A program made the position numbers and the translations under genes. The notes under the pieces are model-generated. The model saw only the letters and a list, made by a program, of their open reading frames with translations, was not told the DNA's origin and did not search any database. A stretch of DNA of 42,891 nt, from positions 1 through 42,891 of the forward strand of contig CAYTEO010000020.1 of NCBI GenBank assembly GCA_964436825.1, given 5' to 3'. This stretch comes from CAYTEO01 sp964436825 (GTDB lineage Bacteria > Krumholzibacteriota > Krumholzibacteriia > LZORAL124-64-63). This document shows, piece after piece, positions 32,213-41,496 of the stretch; position 1 is the stretch's first letter, and each line of letters begins with the position of its first letter.

Positions 32213-35212
32213 ATGGAACGGACCGACGACATCCTCCGCGAGCTCGACGGCGTGTGGGAGCGCCTGCGCGAGCTGTCGCGGGAACGCTACAGCGACTTCG
32301 AGCGCCTCATCCGTTTCCGGGTCCACAACATCCTGTTCGTGGCCAGCCTCTACGACGCTTTCACCCTGGAGGAGGGGGGGCGGCTGACCGAGCTGATCCT
32401 CTCCGACTACCGGGAGCTGAACCTCAGCTCCGCCCCCCACCTGACCCGCGCCCTCTCGGGCGGGGAGGCCCTGGAGCTGATCCGGGACAACGAGTTCGAC
32501 CTGGTCATCACCATGACCCGGATCGGCGACATGGGACCGGACGCCTTCGCCCGCCAGGCCAAGGCCCTCAACCCGGACCTGCCGGTCATCGTCCTGGGTT
32601 TCAACGAGCGGGAGCTGCAGCCCATCGTCGACGCGCCAGACAGCGCCGTCGACCGGGCCTTCATCTGGAGCGGCGACGCCCGCCTGCTGCTGGCGATCAT
32701 CAAGCAGGTGGAGGACGCCCGCAACGTCGACGACGACACGCGCAACGGCGACGTGCGGGTCATCCTGCTGGTGGAGGACTCGATCCGCTTCTACTCCTCC
32801 TACCTGCCGCTGATCTACACCGAGGTGATGCGGCAGACCCACGAGCTGATGGCCGACAGCGTCAACCTGGCCCAGAAGCTGCTGCGCATGCGGGCCCGCC
32901 CCAAGATCCTGCTGGCCACCACCTGGGAGGAGGCCTGGGACCAGTACGAGCGGTATCGCCCCTACGTGCTGGGCGTGATCAGCGACGCCCGCTTCCCCCG
33001 CGACGGCCGCAAGCAGCCGGACACCGGCGCCGCCTTCATCCGCCGGCTCAAGCAGGACGATCCCCAGCTGCCGGCGGCGTTGCAGTCGAGCGAGGTCGCC
33101 AACCGCGACGTCGCCGCCGAGGTGGGGGCCGTCTTCCTGGACAAGGAGTCGCCGACCCTGCTGGAGGAGCTGCGCCGCTTCCTGCGCGACCACTTCGGGT
33201 TCGGGGACTTCGTCTTCCGGCTGCCCGACGGGACGGTGGTGGGCCGGGCCGAGAACACCCGCGCCCTGATCCGCGAGATCGCCCGGGTGCCGGGGGAGAG
33301 CCTCTGGTTCCATGCCTCCCACGACCACTTCTCCAACTGGTTCCGGGCGCGGACCAAGTTCCGCCTGGCCAACATGCTCAAGCCGCTGAAGGTGACCGAG
33401 TTCTCCTCCACCGAGGAGCTGCGCAAGTACCTCCTGGAGACCATCAGGTGGTACCGGGCCGAGTCCCAGCGGGGCATCGTGGCCGACTTCTCGCGCCGGA
33501 ACTTCGACACCAGCACCGGCTTCGCCCGGATCGGCACCGGTTCGCTGGGGGGCAAGGGGAGAGGCCTGGCCTTCATGGACCACGTCCTGAACCACTACGG
33601 CCTGCGGGGGCACTTCCCGGGGATCGTCATGCAGGTCCCGCCCACGACGATCATCGCCACCGACCTGTTCGACGCCTTCATGGACCGCAACGACCTGCGC
33701 CGGGTGGCCTACGGCGAGGTGGAGGACGAGACGATCGCCAGCGCCTTCCTGGACGCCGCCCTGCCGGACGGCCTGGTCGAGGACCTGCGGGCCTTCCTGG
33801 AGCAGGTCCGCTACCCCCTGGCGGTCCGCTCCTCGAGCCTCCTGGAGGACGCCCAGCACCAGCCGTTCGCCGGGGTCTACCGCACCTACATGATCCCCAA
33901 CAACCACCCCGACCTGGAGGTGCGCCTGTCGCAGCTCTGCGACGCGGTCAAGCTGGTCTACGCCTCCACCTACTACGAGGGTGCCCGCCGCTACCTGGCG
34001 GCCATCGCCAACCGGGTGGAGGAGGAGAAGATGGCCGTCGTCATCCAGCAGGTCGTCGGCCGCAGGCACGAGCACTACGTGTACCCCGACTTCGCGGGCG
34101 TCGCCCACTCGACGAACCACTACCCGACCGGCCGCCTGCTGCCCGAGGACGGCGTGGCCATGGTGGCCCTGGGGCTGGGACGGATCGTCGTGGAGGGGGG
34201 ACAGTGCCTGCGCTTCTCGCCCCGGGCGCCGCAGCGGCTGCTGCAGTTCTCGTCGGTGGAGGAGACCCTGCGCAACAGCCAGCGGCAGCTGCTGGCCCTG
34301 GACGTGCGCGACAGCGACAAGCGCCTCAACCCCGACGAGCACGCCAACGTGGTCACCCTGGAGCTGGCCGACGCCGAGCGGCACGGGACGCTGACCGCGG
34401 TGGGGTCGGTCTACTCGCCCGAGAACGATGCCATCTACGACGGCATCGGGCGCAAGGGGCCGCGCCTGGTCACCTTCGCCCCCGTCCTCAAATCGGACCT
34501 GTTTCCCCTGCCCGGGGTCCTGCGCTTCCTGCTGGAGCTATGCCGGCGCAGCCTGAACTGCGCCGTCGAGATCGAGTTCGCCGTCAACCTCCATCCCGAC
34601 GAGCAGCAACCCCACGAGTTCGGCCTGCTGCAGGTGCGTCCCCTGGCCGCCGAGCTGGAGACGCCGACCCTGCCCGAGGAACTGCTGACCGACCCGCGGG
34701 CCGTCATCGCCACCGACACGGCCCTGGGCAACGGCCGCTACGACGGGATCCGGGACATCGTCTACGTCGATCCCGAGCGGTTCGACCGCGGGCGCACGCC
34801 CGAGATCGCCGAGCAGGTGGGGGAACTGAACCGCCGCCTGCAGGACGAGGGCTGCCGCTACCTGCTGATCGGCTTCGGCCGCTGGGGCAGCTCCGACCGC
34901 TGGCTGGGGATCCCGGTCCAGTGGGTCCAGATCAGCGGCGCCGCCGTCATCGTCGAGTCGGACACCGGCGACTTCAAGGTGACCCCCAGCCAGGGGACCC
35001 ACTTCTTCCAGAACCTGACCTCGTTCCGGGTCGGCTACCTGACGGTGGGGCAGGGGCACGGTCGGATCGACTGGGAATGGCTGCGCCGGCAGCCGGCCGT
35101 GGCCGAGACCAGGTTCCTGCGCCACGTGCGGTTACCGCAGCCGCTGGAGGTCCTCGTCGACGGTCACCACAGCCGTGCCGTCGTCCTGGCACCGGAGTCC
35201 ATGGATTCATAA
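32213..35212 (+). CDS. Two receiver-like domains fused to a PEP synthase/PPDK N-terminal domain
   Basis: A 999-residue cytoplasmic protein. Residues about 35-170 (NILFVASLYDAFTLEEGG, EFDLVITMTRIGDMGPDAF, PVIVLGF) and 180-300 (VRVILLVEDSIRFYSSYLP, YVLGVISDARFP) look like two response-regulator receiver folds. The second keeps the acidic pair but neither shows a full set of phosphoacceptor and Lys residues. From about 440 there is a PPDK_N ATP-grasp domain: IGTGSLGGKGRGLAFMD, PLAVRSSSLLEDAQHQPFAGVY. The swivelling His domain and the PEP-binding barrel of true PEP synthase are absent. It cannot be a complete PEP synthase; its reaction is unknown. Similar proteins are known in Bacteroidetes. GGAGGGA precedes the ATG. 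Confidence 0.82.
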   Translation: MERTDDILRELDGVWERLRELSRERYSDFERLIRFRVHNILFVASLYDAFTLEEGGRLTELILSDYRELNLSSAPHLTRALSGGEALELIRDNEFDLVITMTRIGDMGPDAFARQAKALNPDLPVIVLGFNERELQPIVDAPDSAVDRAFIWSGDARLLLAIIKQVEDARNVDDDTRNGDVRVILLVEDSIRFYSSYLPLIYTEVMRQTHELMADSVNLAQKLLRMRARPKILLATTWEEAWDQYERYRPYVLGVISDARFPRDGRKQPDTGAAFIRRLKQDDPQLPAALQSSEVANRDVAAEVGAVFLDKESPTLLEELRRFLRDHFGFGDFVFRLPDGTVVGRAENTRALIREIARVPGESLWFHASHDHFSNWFRARTKFRLANMLKPLKVTEFSSTEELRKYLLETIRWYRAESQRGIVADFSRRNFDTSTGFARIGTGSLGGKGRGLAFMDHVLNHYGLRGHFPGIVMQVPPTTIIATDLFDAFMDRNDLRRVAYGEVEDETIASAFLDAALPDGLVEDLRAFLEQVRYPLAVRSSSLLEDAQHQPFAGVYRTYMIPNNHPDLEVRLSQLCDAVKLVYASTYYEGARRYLAAIANRVEEEKMAVVIQQVVGRRHEHYVYPDFAGVAHSTNHYPTGRLLPEDGVAMVALGLGRIVVEGGQCLRFSPRAPQRLLQFSSVEETLRNSQRQLLALDVRDSDKRLNPDEHANVVTLELADAERHGTLTAVGSVYSPENDAIYDGIGRKGPRLVTFAPVLKSDLFPLPGVLRFLLELCRRSLNCAVEIEFAVNLHPDEQQPHEFGLLQVRPLAAELETPTLPEELLTDPRAVIATDTALGNGRYDGIRDIVYVDPERFDRGRTPEIAEQVGELNRRLQDEGCRYLLIGFGRWGSSDRWLGIPVQWVQISGAAVIVESDTGDFKVTPSQGTHFFQNLTSFRVGYLTVGQGHGRIDWEWLRRQPAVAETRFLRHVRLPQPLEVLVDGHHSRAVVLAPESMDS

Positions 35213-35273
35213 CCTATTGAATATCCATGATATGCAGGCGTACGGACCGCGACGGAGCGGGCGCTTTTTTTCT

Positions 35274-35301
35274 TTGCCAGCGCTTTAACGACACCTATGT
35301 T
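35274..35301 (+). promoter_or_regulatory. Candidate promoter of glutamate dehydrogenase
   Basis: TTGCCA (35274-35279) and TATGTT (35296-35301) are 16 bp apart, about 70 bases before the ATG. The stretch 35213-35280 is unusually AT-rich for this window and has a T7 run after a GC-rich segment, so it may also hold the end of the previous transcript. Confidence 0.5.
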
Positions 35302-35369
35302 TGATGGCGTCGAACGGGTGCCCCAGCGGGGGCGTCTCACGATCCAACACTCACACGGGAGTAGTCGCC

Positions 35370-36731
35370 ATGGCAGAGGGACTGAAGGCCTTCCTGGAAG
35401 AGGTCGTCGCCAAGAACCCCGCGCAGAAGGAATTCCACCAGGCCGTCGAGGAGGTCATGGAGTCGCTGTGGCCGGTCCTGGACAAGCGGCCGGAGTACCG
35501 CAAGGCCAAGATCATGGAGCGGATCGTCGAGCCCGAGCGCGTGATCATGTTCCGCGTTCCCTGGGTCGATGACAACGGCGAGGTCCACGTCAACCGGGGC
35601 TACCGGGTCGAGATGAACAGCGCCATCGGTCCCTACAAGGGCGGCCTGCGCTTCCATCCCAGCGTCAACCTGGGCATCCTGAAGTTCCTGGCCTTCGAGC
35701 AGGTCTTCAAGAACAGCCTGACCACCCTGCCCATGGGCGGCGGCAAGGGCGGCAGCGACTTCGATCCCAAGGGCAAGAGCGACGCCGAGGTCATGCGCTT
35801 CTGCCAGAGCTTCATGACCGAGCTGTGCCGGCACATCGGCCAGTTCACCGACGTGCCCGCCGGTGACATCGGCGTCGGCGGCCGGGAGATCGGCTTCCTG
35901 TTCGGCCAGTACAAGCGGATCCGCAACGAGTTCGTGGGCGTGCTCACGGGCAAGGGCCTGAACTGGGGCGGCTCGCTGATCCGGCCCGAGGCCACCGGCT
36001 ACGGCGCGGTCTACTTCGCCGCCGAGATGCTGGCCACCCGCGGCGAGACCCTCGAGGGCAAGACCTGCCTGGTCAGCGGCAGCGGCAACGTGGCCCAGTA
36101 CACCTGCGAGAAGCTGCTGCAGCTCGGCGCCAAGCCGGTGACCCTGAGCGACTCCAGCGGCTACATCTACGACGAGGAGGGCATCGACCGCGGCAAGCTG
36201 GACTTCGTCATGGAACTGAAGAACGTCCGCCGCGGCCGCATCAAGGAGTACGTGGAGAAGTACCCGAACGCCGTCTACACGCCGGCCGATCCCAGTGCCG
36301 ACCACAACCCGCTGTGGGACCACAAGGCCGACTGCGCCTTCCCCAGCGCTACCCAGAACGAGATCAACGGCAAGGATGCCCAGAACCTGCTGCGCAACGG
36401 CGTCTACGTGGTCAGCGAGGGTGCCAACATGCCGTCCGACCTGGACGCCGTGAAGGTCTTCCTGGACGCCGGGATCCTCTACGGCCCGGGCAAGGCCGCC
36501 AACGCCGGCGGCGTGGCCGTCTCCGGCCTGGAGATGAGCCAGAACAGCCTGCGCCTGAGCTGGACCCGCGAGGAGGTCGACCAGCGCCTGCAGGGGATCA
36601 TGAAGAGCATCCACAAGGCGTGCGTGGAGACCGCCGAGGAGTTCGGCACGCCGGGCAACTACGTCAACGGCGCCAACATCGCCGGCTTCCTGAAGGTCGC
36701 CGACGCCATGATGGACCAGGGGATCGTCTGA
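35370..36731 (+). CDS. gdhA: Glutamate dehydrogenase, NADP-type hexameric
   Basis: Interconverts glutamate and 2-oxoglutarate plus ammonia. 453 residues, the length of the small hexameric GDH. Catalytic Lys126 is in LPMGGGKGGSDFDPKG; NSAIGPYKGGLRFHPSVN, GRPEATGYG-type RPEATGYGAVYF and the nucleotide fold LVSGSGNVAQY follow in order. The subfamily sequence (DVPAGDIGVGGREIGFLFGQYK) matches the NADP-dependent GdhA group. The frame is open upstream, but GGGAG lies 8 bases before ATG 35370. It could regenerate the 2-oxoglutarate spent by the lysine reductase encoded 7.5 kb upstream, though it has its own promoter. Confidence 0.95.
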   Translation: MAEGLKAFLEEVVAKNPAQKEFHQAVEEVMESLWPVLDKRPEYRKAKIMERIVEPERVIMFRVPWVDDNGEVHVNRGYRVEMNSAIGPYKGGLRFHPSVNLGILKFLAFEQVFKNSLTTLPMGGGKGGSDFDPKGKSDAEVMRFCQSFMTELCRHIGQFTDVPAGDIGVGGREIGFLFGQYKRIRNEFVGVLTGKGLNWGGSLIRPEATGYGAVYFAAEMLATRGETLEGKTCLVSGSGNVAQYTCEKLLQLGAKPVTLSDSSGYIYDEEGIDRGKLDFVMELKNVRRGRIKEYVEKYPNAVYTPADPSADHNPLWDHKADCAFPSATQNEINGKDAQNLLRNGVYVVSEGANMPSDLDAVKVFLDAGILYGPGKAANAGGVAVSGLEMSQNSLRLSWTREEVDQRLQGIMKSIHKACVETAEEFGTPGNYVNGANIAGFLKVADAMMDQGIV

Positions 36732-36759
36732 CGATCGCCGCGGATCCTGCTGTTGCCGT

Positions 36760-36787
36760 GGGGGCGGACCGGATGGTCCGCCCCCTT
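36760..36787 (+). terminator. Terminator of gdhA
   Basis: GGGGGCGGACC (36760-36770) pairs perfectly with GGTCCGCCCCC (36775-36785) around GGAT, followed by TT. It is 28 bases after the stop. Confidence 0.82.
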
Positions 36788-36914
36788 GGCGTCAGACCAT
36801 TTCGTATTCCACTTGACACCTCGGGAGATCGGTGGTTCGCTCCCAGTCTCGCCCATATTCGCTGCTGATTATGGTCTGGTGCCTGCATGAGGGGGATCCC
36901 ATGAGACATCTGCT

Positions 36915-39900
36915 GTGGCGTCCCGGCACGGGACATGCTCTGCCTGCCTGCCTGCCTGCCTGATCGCCTTGTTCCTGGCCGTGAGCTTGCTGGTGGTTCC
37001 TGACCACGCCCTGGCCCAGCAGACGGTCACCCCGTTCGGGGTTGGCCTGGCGGACCAGATCCACGCGGTGACGTGGTCGACGGTGCACCCTGACACCATC
37101 TACGCCGGTGGCGACATGTGCGGCGTGTTCCGGAGCACGGATCGGGGTCGGCACTGGGAGAACTGGTCCGACGGCCTGCAGAACGAGTACAACGCTCCCT
37201 CGAACTACGTGGACGACATCCTGGAGGTGGCGCCCGGGGACGGGATCGCTTCTTCCCGGGTGGGTGTCTACGCGGCGACCCACGGGGGGATCTATTTCCG
37301 GCAAGGAGAGCAGCCGTGGGTGGATCAGACCGATCCGGCCGTGGATGAGGATGCCTACAGCTACAAGAATGGGAGTGCGGCTCCGTGGCAGCTTCCGATC
37401 CCGTTTTCCACCCTCTGCCGTTATGACCATGGCGATGTGCATTACCTGCTGGCCGGGGCCGGTCACGCGCGGACGGGGGGGACGGACGACCTCTATCCCT
37501 GCATCGATTGCGGGGACAATCCCGGGCCGACCCAACATCCGGATGGTACCAGCCCGCGAGCCTCCCTGTGGCGCCTGGACCTGGGCGATGCGGCGGGGTG
37601 CTGGGTGCGGGTGCACGATACGGACCTGGGGCTGGTGCGCCAGATCAGCACCGAGGGCAGCATGATCGCCCTTGCCACGAGCACGGGGATCTACTTGGCC
37701 GGCAGCATCGGTCAGGTGCCCGAAGCGATCGACGGGGCGGAAAAGACCAACTTCATGGGCTGGAGCGGGTTGTTCTGGGGCGTGGCGTTCGATGGGGACC
37801 AGTACCTGTACATGGTGACGCACCGGGACACGACCGGGCTGTCGGATTACCCCGATCCCGGTGTGTACCGGTACGACATTCTGAACAGGGAATGGGCGAA
37901 GGTGGGCAATCCGAGTGCCGTCGTGGCGCCCATCAGCTTGACCTGGAAGACACTCTTGGAGGATTCGAATACCAACCTGACGACGTTGCGTCTGCGGCGG
38001 TTGCCGGGTGAGGGGGCGGTGGACCTGTTCGTGGGGAACGTCACCAATCCCCACCACGGAGGGATGCTGCATGCACGTGTCCAGGACGGTCAGGTGGCCG
38101 AGACGGTGGAGTGGGAGTACGCGCTGCTGGGGGAAACCCCTGGCACCAACCCGCAGCACATCGGCATCGGTGTGGCATCGGGCGTGTCGTTGAGCTGGGA
38201 TCCCGGCTGGGCGGTATCGATCGAGGCGACGCCCCACTGTGAGCTGGCGATTTCACCGTTCCATCCGGACTGGTTCGTGTCCTGGACGTCGGTCAAGCCC
38301 CAGCTGTCGCTCGATGGCGGGGAGAGCTGGGAGCTGATCTCCGCCGATCCGGCGGGCGGCGGCAGCTGGCAGGGGCGCGGCTGCGAAGAGCTGTCGGTCA
38401 ACGGGTTGTCCTACCGGTCCAACGGGAACCTGCTGGTGGCGGCCAGGGACTACGGCGTGTTCGAGGTGGCGACCACGGGTAGCCATGAGTTCACGTGGCA
38501 TGACCTCGAGCAGCGGTATGCCTCGGACGTCTGTGCCTACTTTCCACGCAGCAGGCAGGTGACGCGGGTCCTGGAGGTGAGTCCCGGCGTGTTGCTGACC
38601 ATCCGGGGAACGAAGAACTGCAACGGAGACCCGAATCAGCACCACTGGGCCGACGACCACCAGACGATGCTGGCCTACAAGCAGGACGGTGATCAGTGGC
38701 GGCCGGTGATGTCGTGGGACGATCGCCTGGCCCCGGTTCCGGGCCGCAAGCGCAACTACACGGACCTGGTCCAGTTGCCGGACGGGACGGTGCTGGCGTC
38801 GTACCACGACGGAGACGATTCGGGAATGGTTCTCCTGTCGTGGGACGGAGGGACGAGCAGCTGGACGTACCAGTATTACGGCCCCGCCGTCAGCGGCAAG
38901 AAGTTCATCGACCTGTTGCTGTTGCCGGGGGACAGCCGCGTGCTGGTGGCGTACCTTCTAGACGATGGCGGTGTGCTCTGCCTGGACACGGACGATCCCG
39001 GGGCGGGGTACACCCCCTGGTTGCAGGGCGGTACGTCGGACCACCTGCAGCGTGCCGCCAAGATGATCACCTGCCTGGTGGCCGATGCGTCGGGGACGGT
39101 GGTCTATGCCGGGAGCAGGGGGGCACCCGATGGCAACGATGGTGTCGTGGGCGATACGGACGCCATCGGTTCCGTACTGCGTCTGGAGGGGCCGTTTCCT
39201 GCCGGCTGGGTGCCGGGCAACGGTGACTGGGAGATGCTGGCCAACGACGGGGAGAACACCTTCGGCTTCTCGTCGATGACGATGTTGCGCAAGGAGGAAT
39301 GGACGGCCCAGGTGACGGCCGAACACTTCACGCGGATCACGTCGCTGGTGGTGGATCCCGACGACCGGCGGGTGGTGTATGCGGGGCTGAATGCCGGTGA
39401 GTTCCATCCGCTCAACGGCGTGTGGCAGTACCGGGAGGGCGCGTGGACGCAGATCGCCGGCGGGAACGGGCGGCAGCCGCGCCGGTCGGTGACGGCACTG
39501 ATCCTGGACCGGCAGGCCGCGCGGACGCTGGTGGTGGGCACCAGCGGCGAGAACCTGTTCACGGTGCCGCTGCCGGACGTCCCGCCCGAGCCGGCGGCGG
39601 CCAAGTTCGTGGACCGGTCGCAGGAGATCTACGACAACGGGAACGGTCTCAACTACCAGGGCACGCCCTACGCGATGCTGGCGCTGGATTACGACAACGA
39701 CGGGGATCAGGATCTGCTCGTCAGTATTCAGGGTTCGCTGCCTGCCCAGCGCTTCGAGCACGATGGGGAGGTGCGGGAGGGCGTCCCCAGGATGTGGCGC
39801 CGGTCCGAGTCCTCGCTCCACGACGATGCCTGCCGCGGTCTTTCCTGCGCCGACTACGACAACGATGGCCGTCTGGACGTGTTCGTGGCGCACCAGACCC

Positions 39901-41486
39901 GGCCCAAGTTGCTGCACAACATCTGGACCGCCGGCAGCAATCCCGAGACGGATCCCGTCTTCGAGGACGTGGCCCAGCAACTGGGGGTGGCCTCGCTGGC
40001 CACCGATTCCTGGTGCGGCGCCTGGGGTGACTACGACCGGGACGGTCAGGTGGATCTCTTCGTGGGACGGGCCGGTGGGGCGGCCACCGATCCCCTGGCC
40101 CCGGGCGCGGACCTGACCCCGGCGCCCAACCGGCTGCTCCGCAACCGGGTCCTCGTGGATGGCGCCTTCCAGGACCGCAGTGATCTGCTGAGCAATCCCC
40201 ACGATGCCGAGACCCGGACCGTGACCGCGAGCTGGGTGGACATCGATGCGGACGGGGACCTGGACCTGTTCGTGGGCGATGTGGGTGAGCCCGGCGTGAC
40301 GGACAACTACTCGGCCCTGTACATCAACAAGGATGACGGCTCGCTTGCCGACGAGACGGACAGTCGCCTGCTGTGTGAACTGCCCGCTGGCCAGGGGGGC
40401 GTGGCCTTCAGCGACTACGACCTGGACGGCGGGCCGGACATGTTCGTGGCCGGGACGGAGGGTGTCTCCCTCTACCTGAACTACAGCGACGGCCGGTACG
40501 ACACCAAGCTGCTGGACCTGACCAGCGATCCGGCCATGGCGGTCCTGCCCCTGGACTTCGACCTGGACAACATCACCGACTACCTGGTGCTTCCCCACGG
40601 GGATGGCGTGACCACGAAGCTGTACCGGGTGTACGAGACCGACACCGGGATCTCCTACGTGGAGGACTCGGCCCAGCTCGGGCTGGTGGTGACCGGCACC
40701 ACGCCCGGTGCGGCGGCGGCGGACATGACCGTGGACGGCGACCCGGACCTGTTGCTGGCGCGACCGGCCGGGGATCGCTACTACTTCCAGAATACCAACC
40801 TGTACGGCGGGGAACTTCCCCTGAAAACCTGGCTGGGGATCCGGTTGCTGGGTGATGGGGGGACCAACGGTGCCGGGATCGGTGCCCTGGTCCAGGTCAC
40901 CATCGATGGCCGGAGCTTCGTGAAGCGGGTTGACGGCGGGGGGAGCCTGGGCGGTCAATCGCCACTCATCCTGCACTTTGGCCGGGACTACGTGAAAAGC
41001 AGTTACACGACCAAGGTGACGTGGCCCGACGGGTATGCGCAGACCGTCAACCTGTATCCGGGTTCCATCGTCACGGTCCGTGATGACAGCGCTCCCCAGT
41101 ACGTGGCGGGGAGCTTTCACGTGGGGCTGACGGCCAAGCCGGGGGACCTGGTGGACTGGTCCATCGAGTGGGACACACAGTACGGCAGCGATCCCTCGCT
41201 GGATCGGTTCACGGTGTCGGACAATCCACGATCGCCGTCATCCTGCTGGCAGGGGACCCATACCTACACGCCGGGGATGCCGCAGGTGAGCGCGACGATC
41301 ACGCCCCTTCCGGGTGGCGGTTATCACCACGTGATGGTCTGGTCGGACCGGCCCTGTGGAACGGGTTGTAGTTACCGGATCACGGCTTCCAGCGGCACAT
41401 GGAACGAGGATGGGACGATCCGGCGTAGCGACACGGAGCAGCAGACGGTTTCGCTGTCGGTCTGCCTGCCGAACATCCAGAAGTAG
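36915..41486 (+). CDS. Very large secreted beta-propeller/VCBS protein with ASPIC/UnbV domain; signal peptide spans a TGCC repeat
   Basis: As sequenced, the frame can start only at a GTG (36915) with no ribosome site, giving 1523 residues. An ATG at 36901, 6 bases after GAGGGGGA, is out of frame and stops at 36961. One more TGCC unit, or two fewer, would join it to this frame. Both versions yield a signal peptide ending LLVVPDHALAQQ. Residues about 25-890 look like sortilin/BNR-type propeller repeats (HPDTIYAGGDMCGVFRSTDRG, VDPDDRRVVYAGLNAG). From about 895 there are six or more VCBS/FG-GAP repeats (YDNDGDQDLLVS, IDADGDLDLFVG), then an ASPIC/UnbV domain (about 1300-1375, LGDGGTNGAGIGALVQV) and a short beta domain. 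No FlgD-type end. First of three co-directional genes. Confidence 0.8.
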   Translation: MASRHGTCSACLPACLIALFLAVSLLVVPDHALAQQTVTPFGVGLADQIHAVTWSTVHPDTIYAGGDMCGVFRSTDRGRHWENWSDGLQNEYNAPSNYVDDILEVAPGDGIASSRVGVYAATHGGIYFRQGEQPWVDQTDPAVDEDAYSYKNGSAAPWQLPIPFSTLCRYDHGDVHYLLAGAGHARTGGTDDLYPCIDCGDNPGPTQHPDGTSPRASLWRLDLGDAAGCWVRVHDTDLGLVRQISTEGSMIALATSTGIYLAGSIGQVPEAIDGAEKTNFMGWSGLFWGVAFDGDQYLYMVTHRDTTGLSDYPDPGVYRYDILNREWAKVGNPSAVVAPISLTWKTLLEDSNTNLTTLRLRRLPGEGAVDLFVGNVTNPHHGGMLHARVQDGQVAETVEWEYALLGETPGTNPQHIGIGVASGVSLSWDPGWAVSIEATPHCELAISPFHPDWFVSWTSVKPQLSLDGGESWELISADPAGGGSWQGRGCEELSVNGLSYRSNGNLLVAARDYGVFEVATTGSHEFTWHDLEQRYASDVCAYFPRSRQVTRVLEVSPGVLLTIRGTKNCNGDPNQHHWADDHQTMLAYKQDGDQWRPVMSWDDRLAPVPGRKRNYTDLVQLPDGTVLASYHDGDDSGMVLLSWDGGTSSWTYQYYGPAVSGKKFIDLLLLPGDSRVLVAYLLDDGGVLCLDTDDPGAGYTPWLQGGTSDHLQRAAKMITCLVADASGTVVYAGSRGAPDGNDGVVGDTDAIGSVLRLEGPFPAGWVPGNGDWEMLANDGENTFGFSSMTMLRKEEWTAQVTAEHFTRITSLVVDPDDRRVVYAGLNAGEFHPLNGVWQYREGAWTQIAGGNGRQPRRSVTALILDRQAARTLVVGTSGENLFTVPLPDVPPEPAAAKFVDRSQEIYDNGNGLNYQGTPYAMLALDYDNDGDQDLLVSIQGSLPAQRFEHDGEVREGVPRMWRRSESSLHDDACRGLSCADYDNDGRLDVFVAHQTRPKLLHNIWTAGSNPETDPVFEDVAQQLGVASLATDSWCGAWGDYDRDGQVDLFVGRAGGAATDPLAPGADLTPAPNRLLRNRVLVDGAFQDRSDLLSNPHDAETRTVTASWVDIDADGDLDLFVGDVGEPGVTDNYSALYINKDDGSLADETDSRLLCELPAGQGGVAFSDYDLDGGPDMFVAGTEGVSLYLNYSDGRYDTKLLDLTSDPAMAVLPLDFDLDNITDYLVLPHGDGVTTKLYRVYETDTGISYVEDSAQLGLVVTGTTPGAAAADMTVDGDPDLLLARPAGDRYYFQNTNLYGGELPLKTWLGIRLLGDGGTNGAGIGALVQVTIDGRSFVKRVDGGGSLGGQSPLILHFGRDYVKSSYTTKVTWPDGYAQTVNLYPGSIVTVRDDSAPQYVAGSFHVGLTAKPGDLVDWSIEWDTQYGSDPSLDRFTVSDNPRSPSSCWQGTHTYTPGMPQVSATITPLPGGGYHHVMVWSDRPCGTGCSYRITASSGTWNEDGTIRRSDTEQQTVSLSVCLPNIQK
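36940..36962 (+). repeat. Tetranucleotide tract (TGCC)5 in the signal-peptide region
   Basis: Five perfect TGCC units occupy 36941-36960, flanked by C and TG. The tract lies between the well-placed ATG at 36901 and the hydrophobic core of the signal peptide, and its unit length (4) is not a multiple of three. Slipped-strand changes would switch the reading frame. Confidence 0.85.
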
Positions 41487-41496
41487 GAGGACAGCG

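Noticed and set aside
30512..34384. A 1290-codon open frame on the minus strand
   Set aside because: It is antisense to the ALDH7 and PEP-synthase-domain genes, is low-complexity in composition and has no family features; long antisense frames are expected at this GC content.
36813..36841. Promoter for the 1523-residue protein from a perfect TTGACA at 36813
   Set aside because: The bases 16-18 further on (around TTCGCT) match a -10 box at only two positions.
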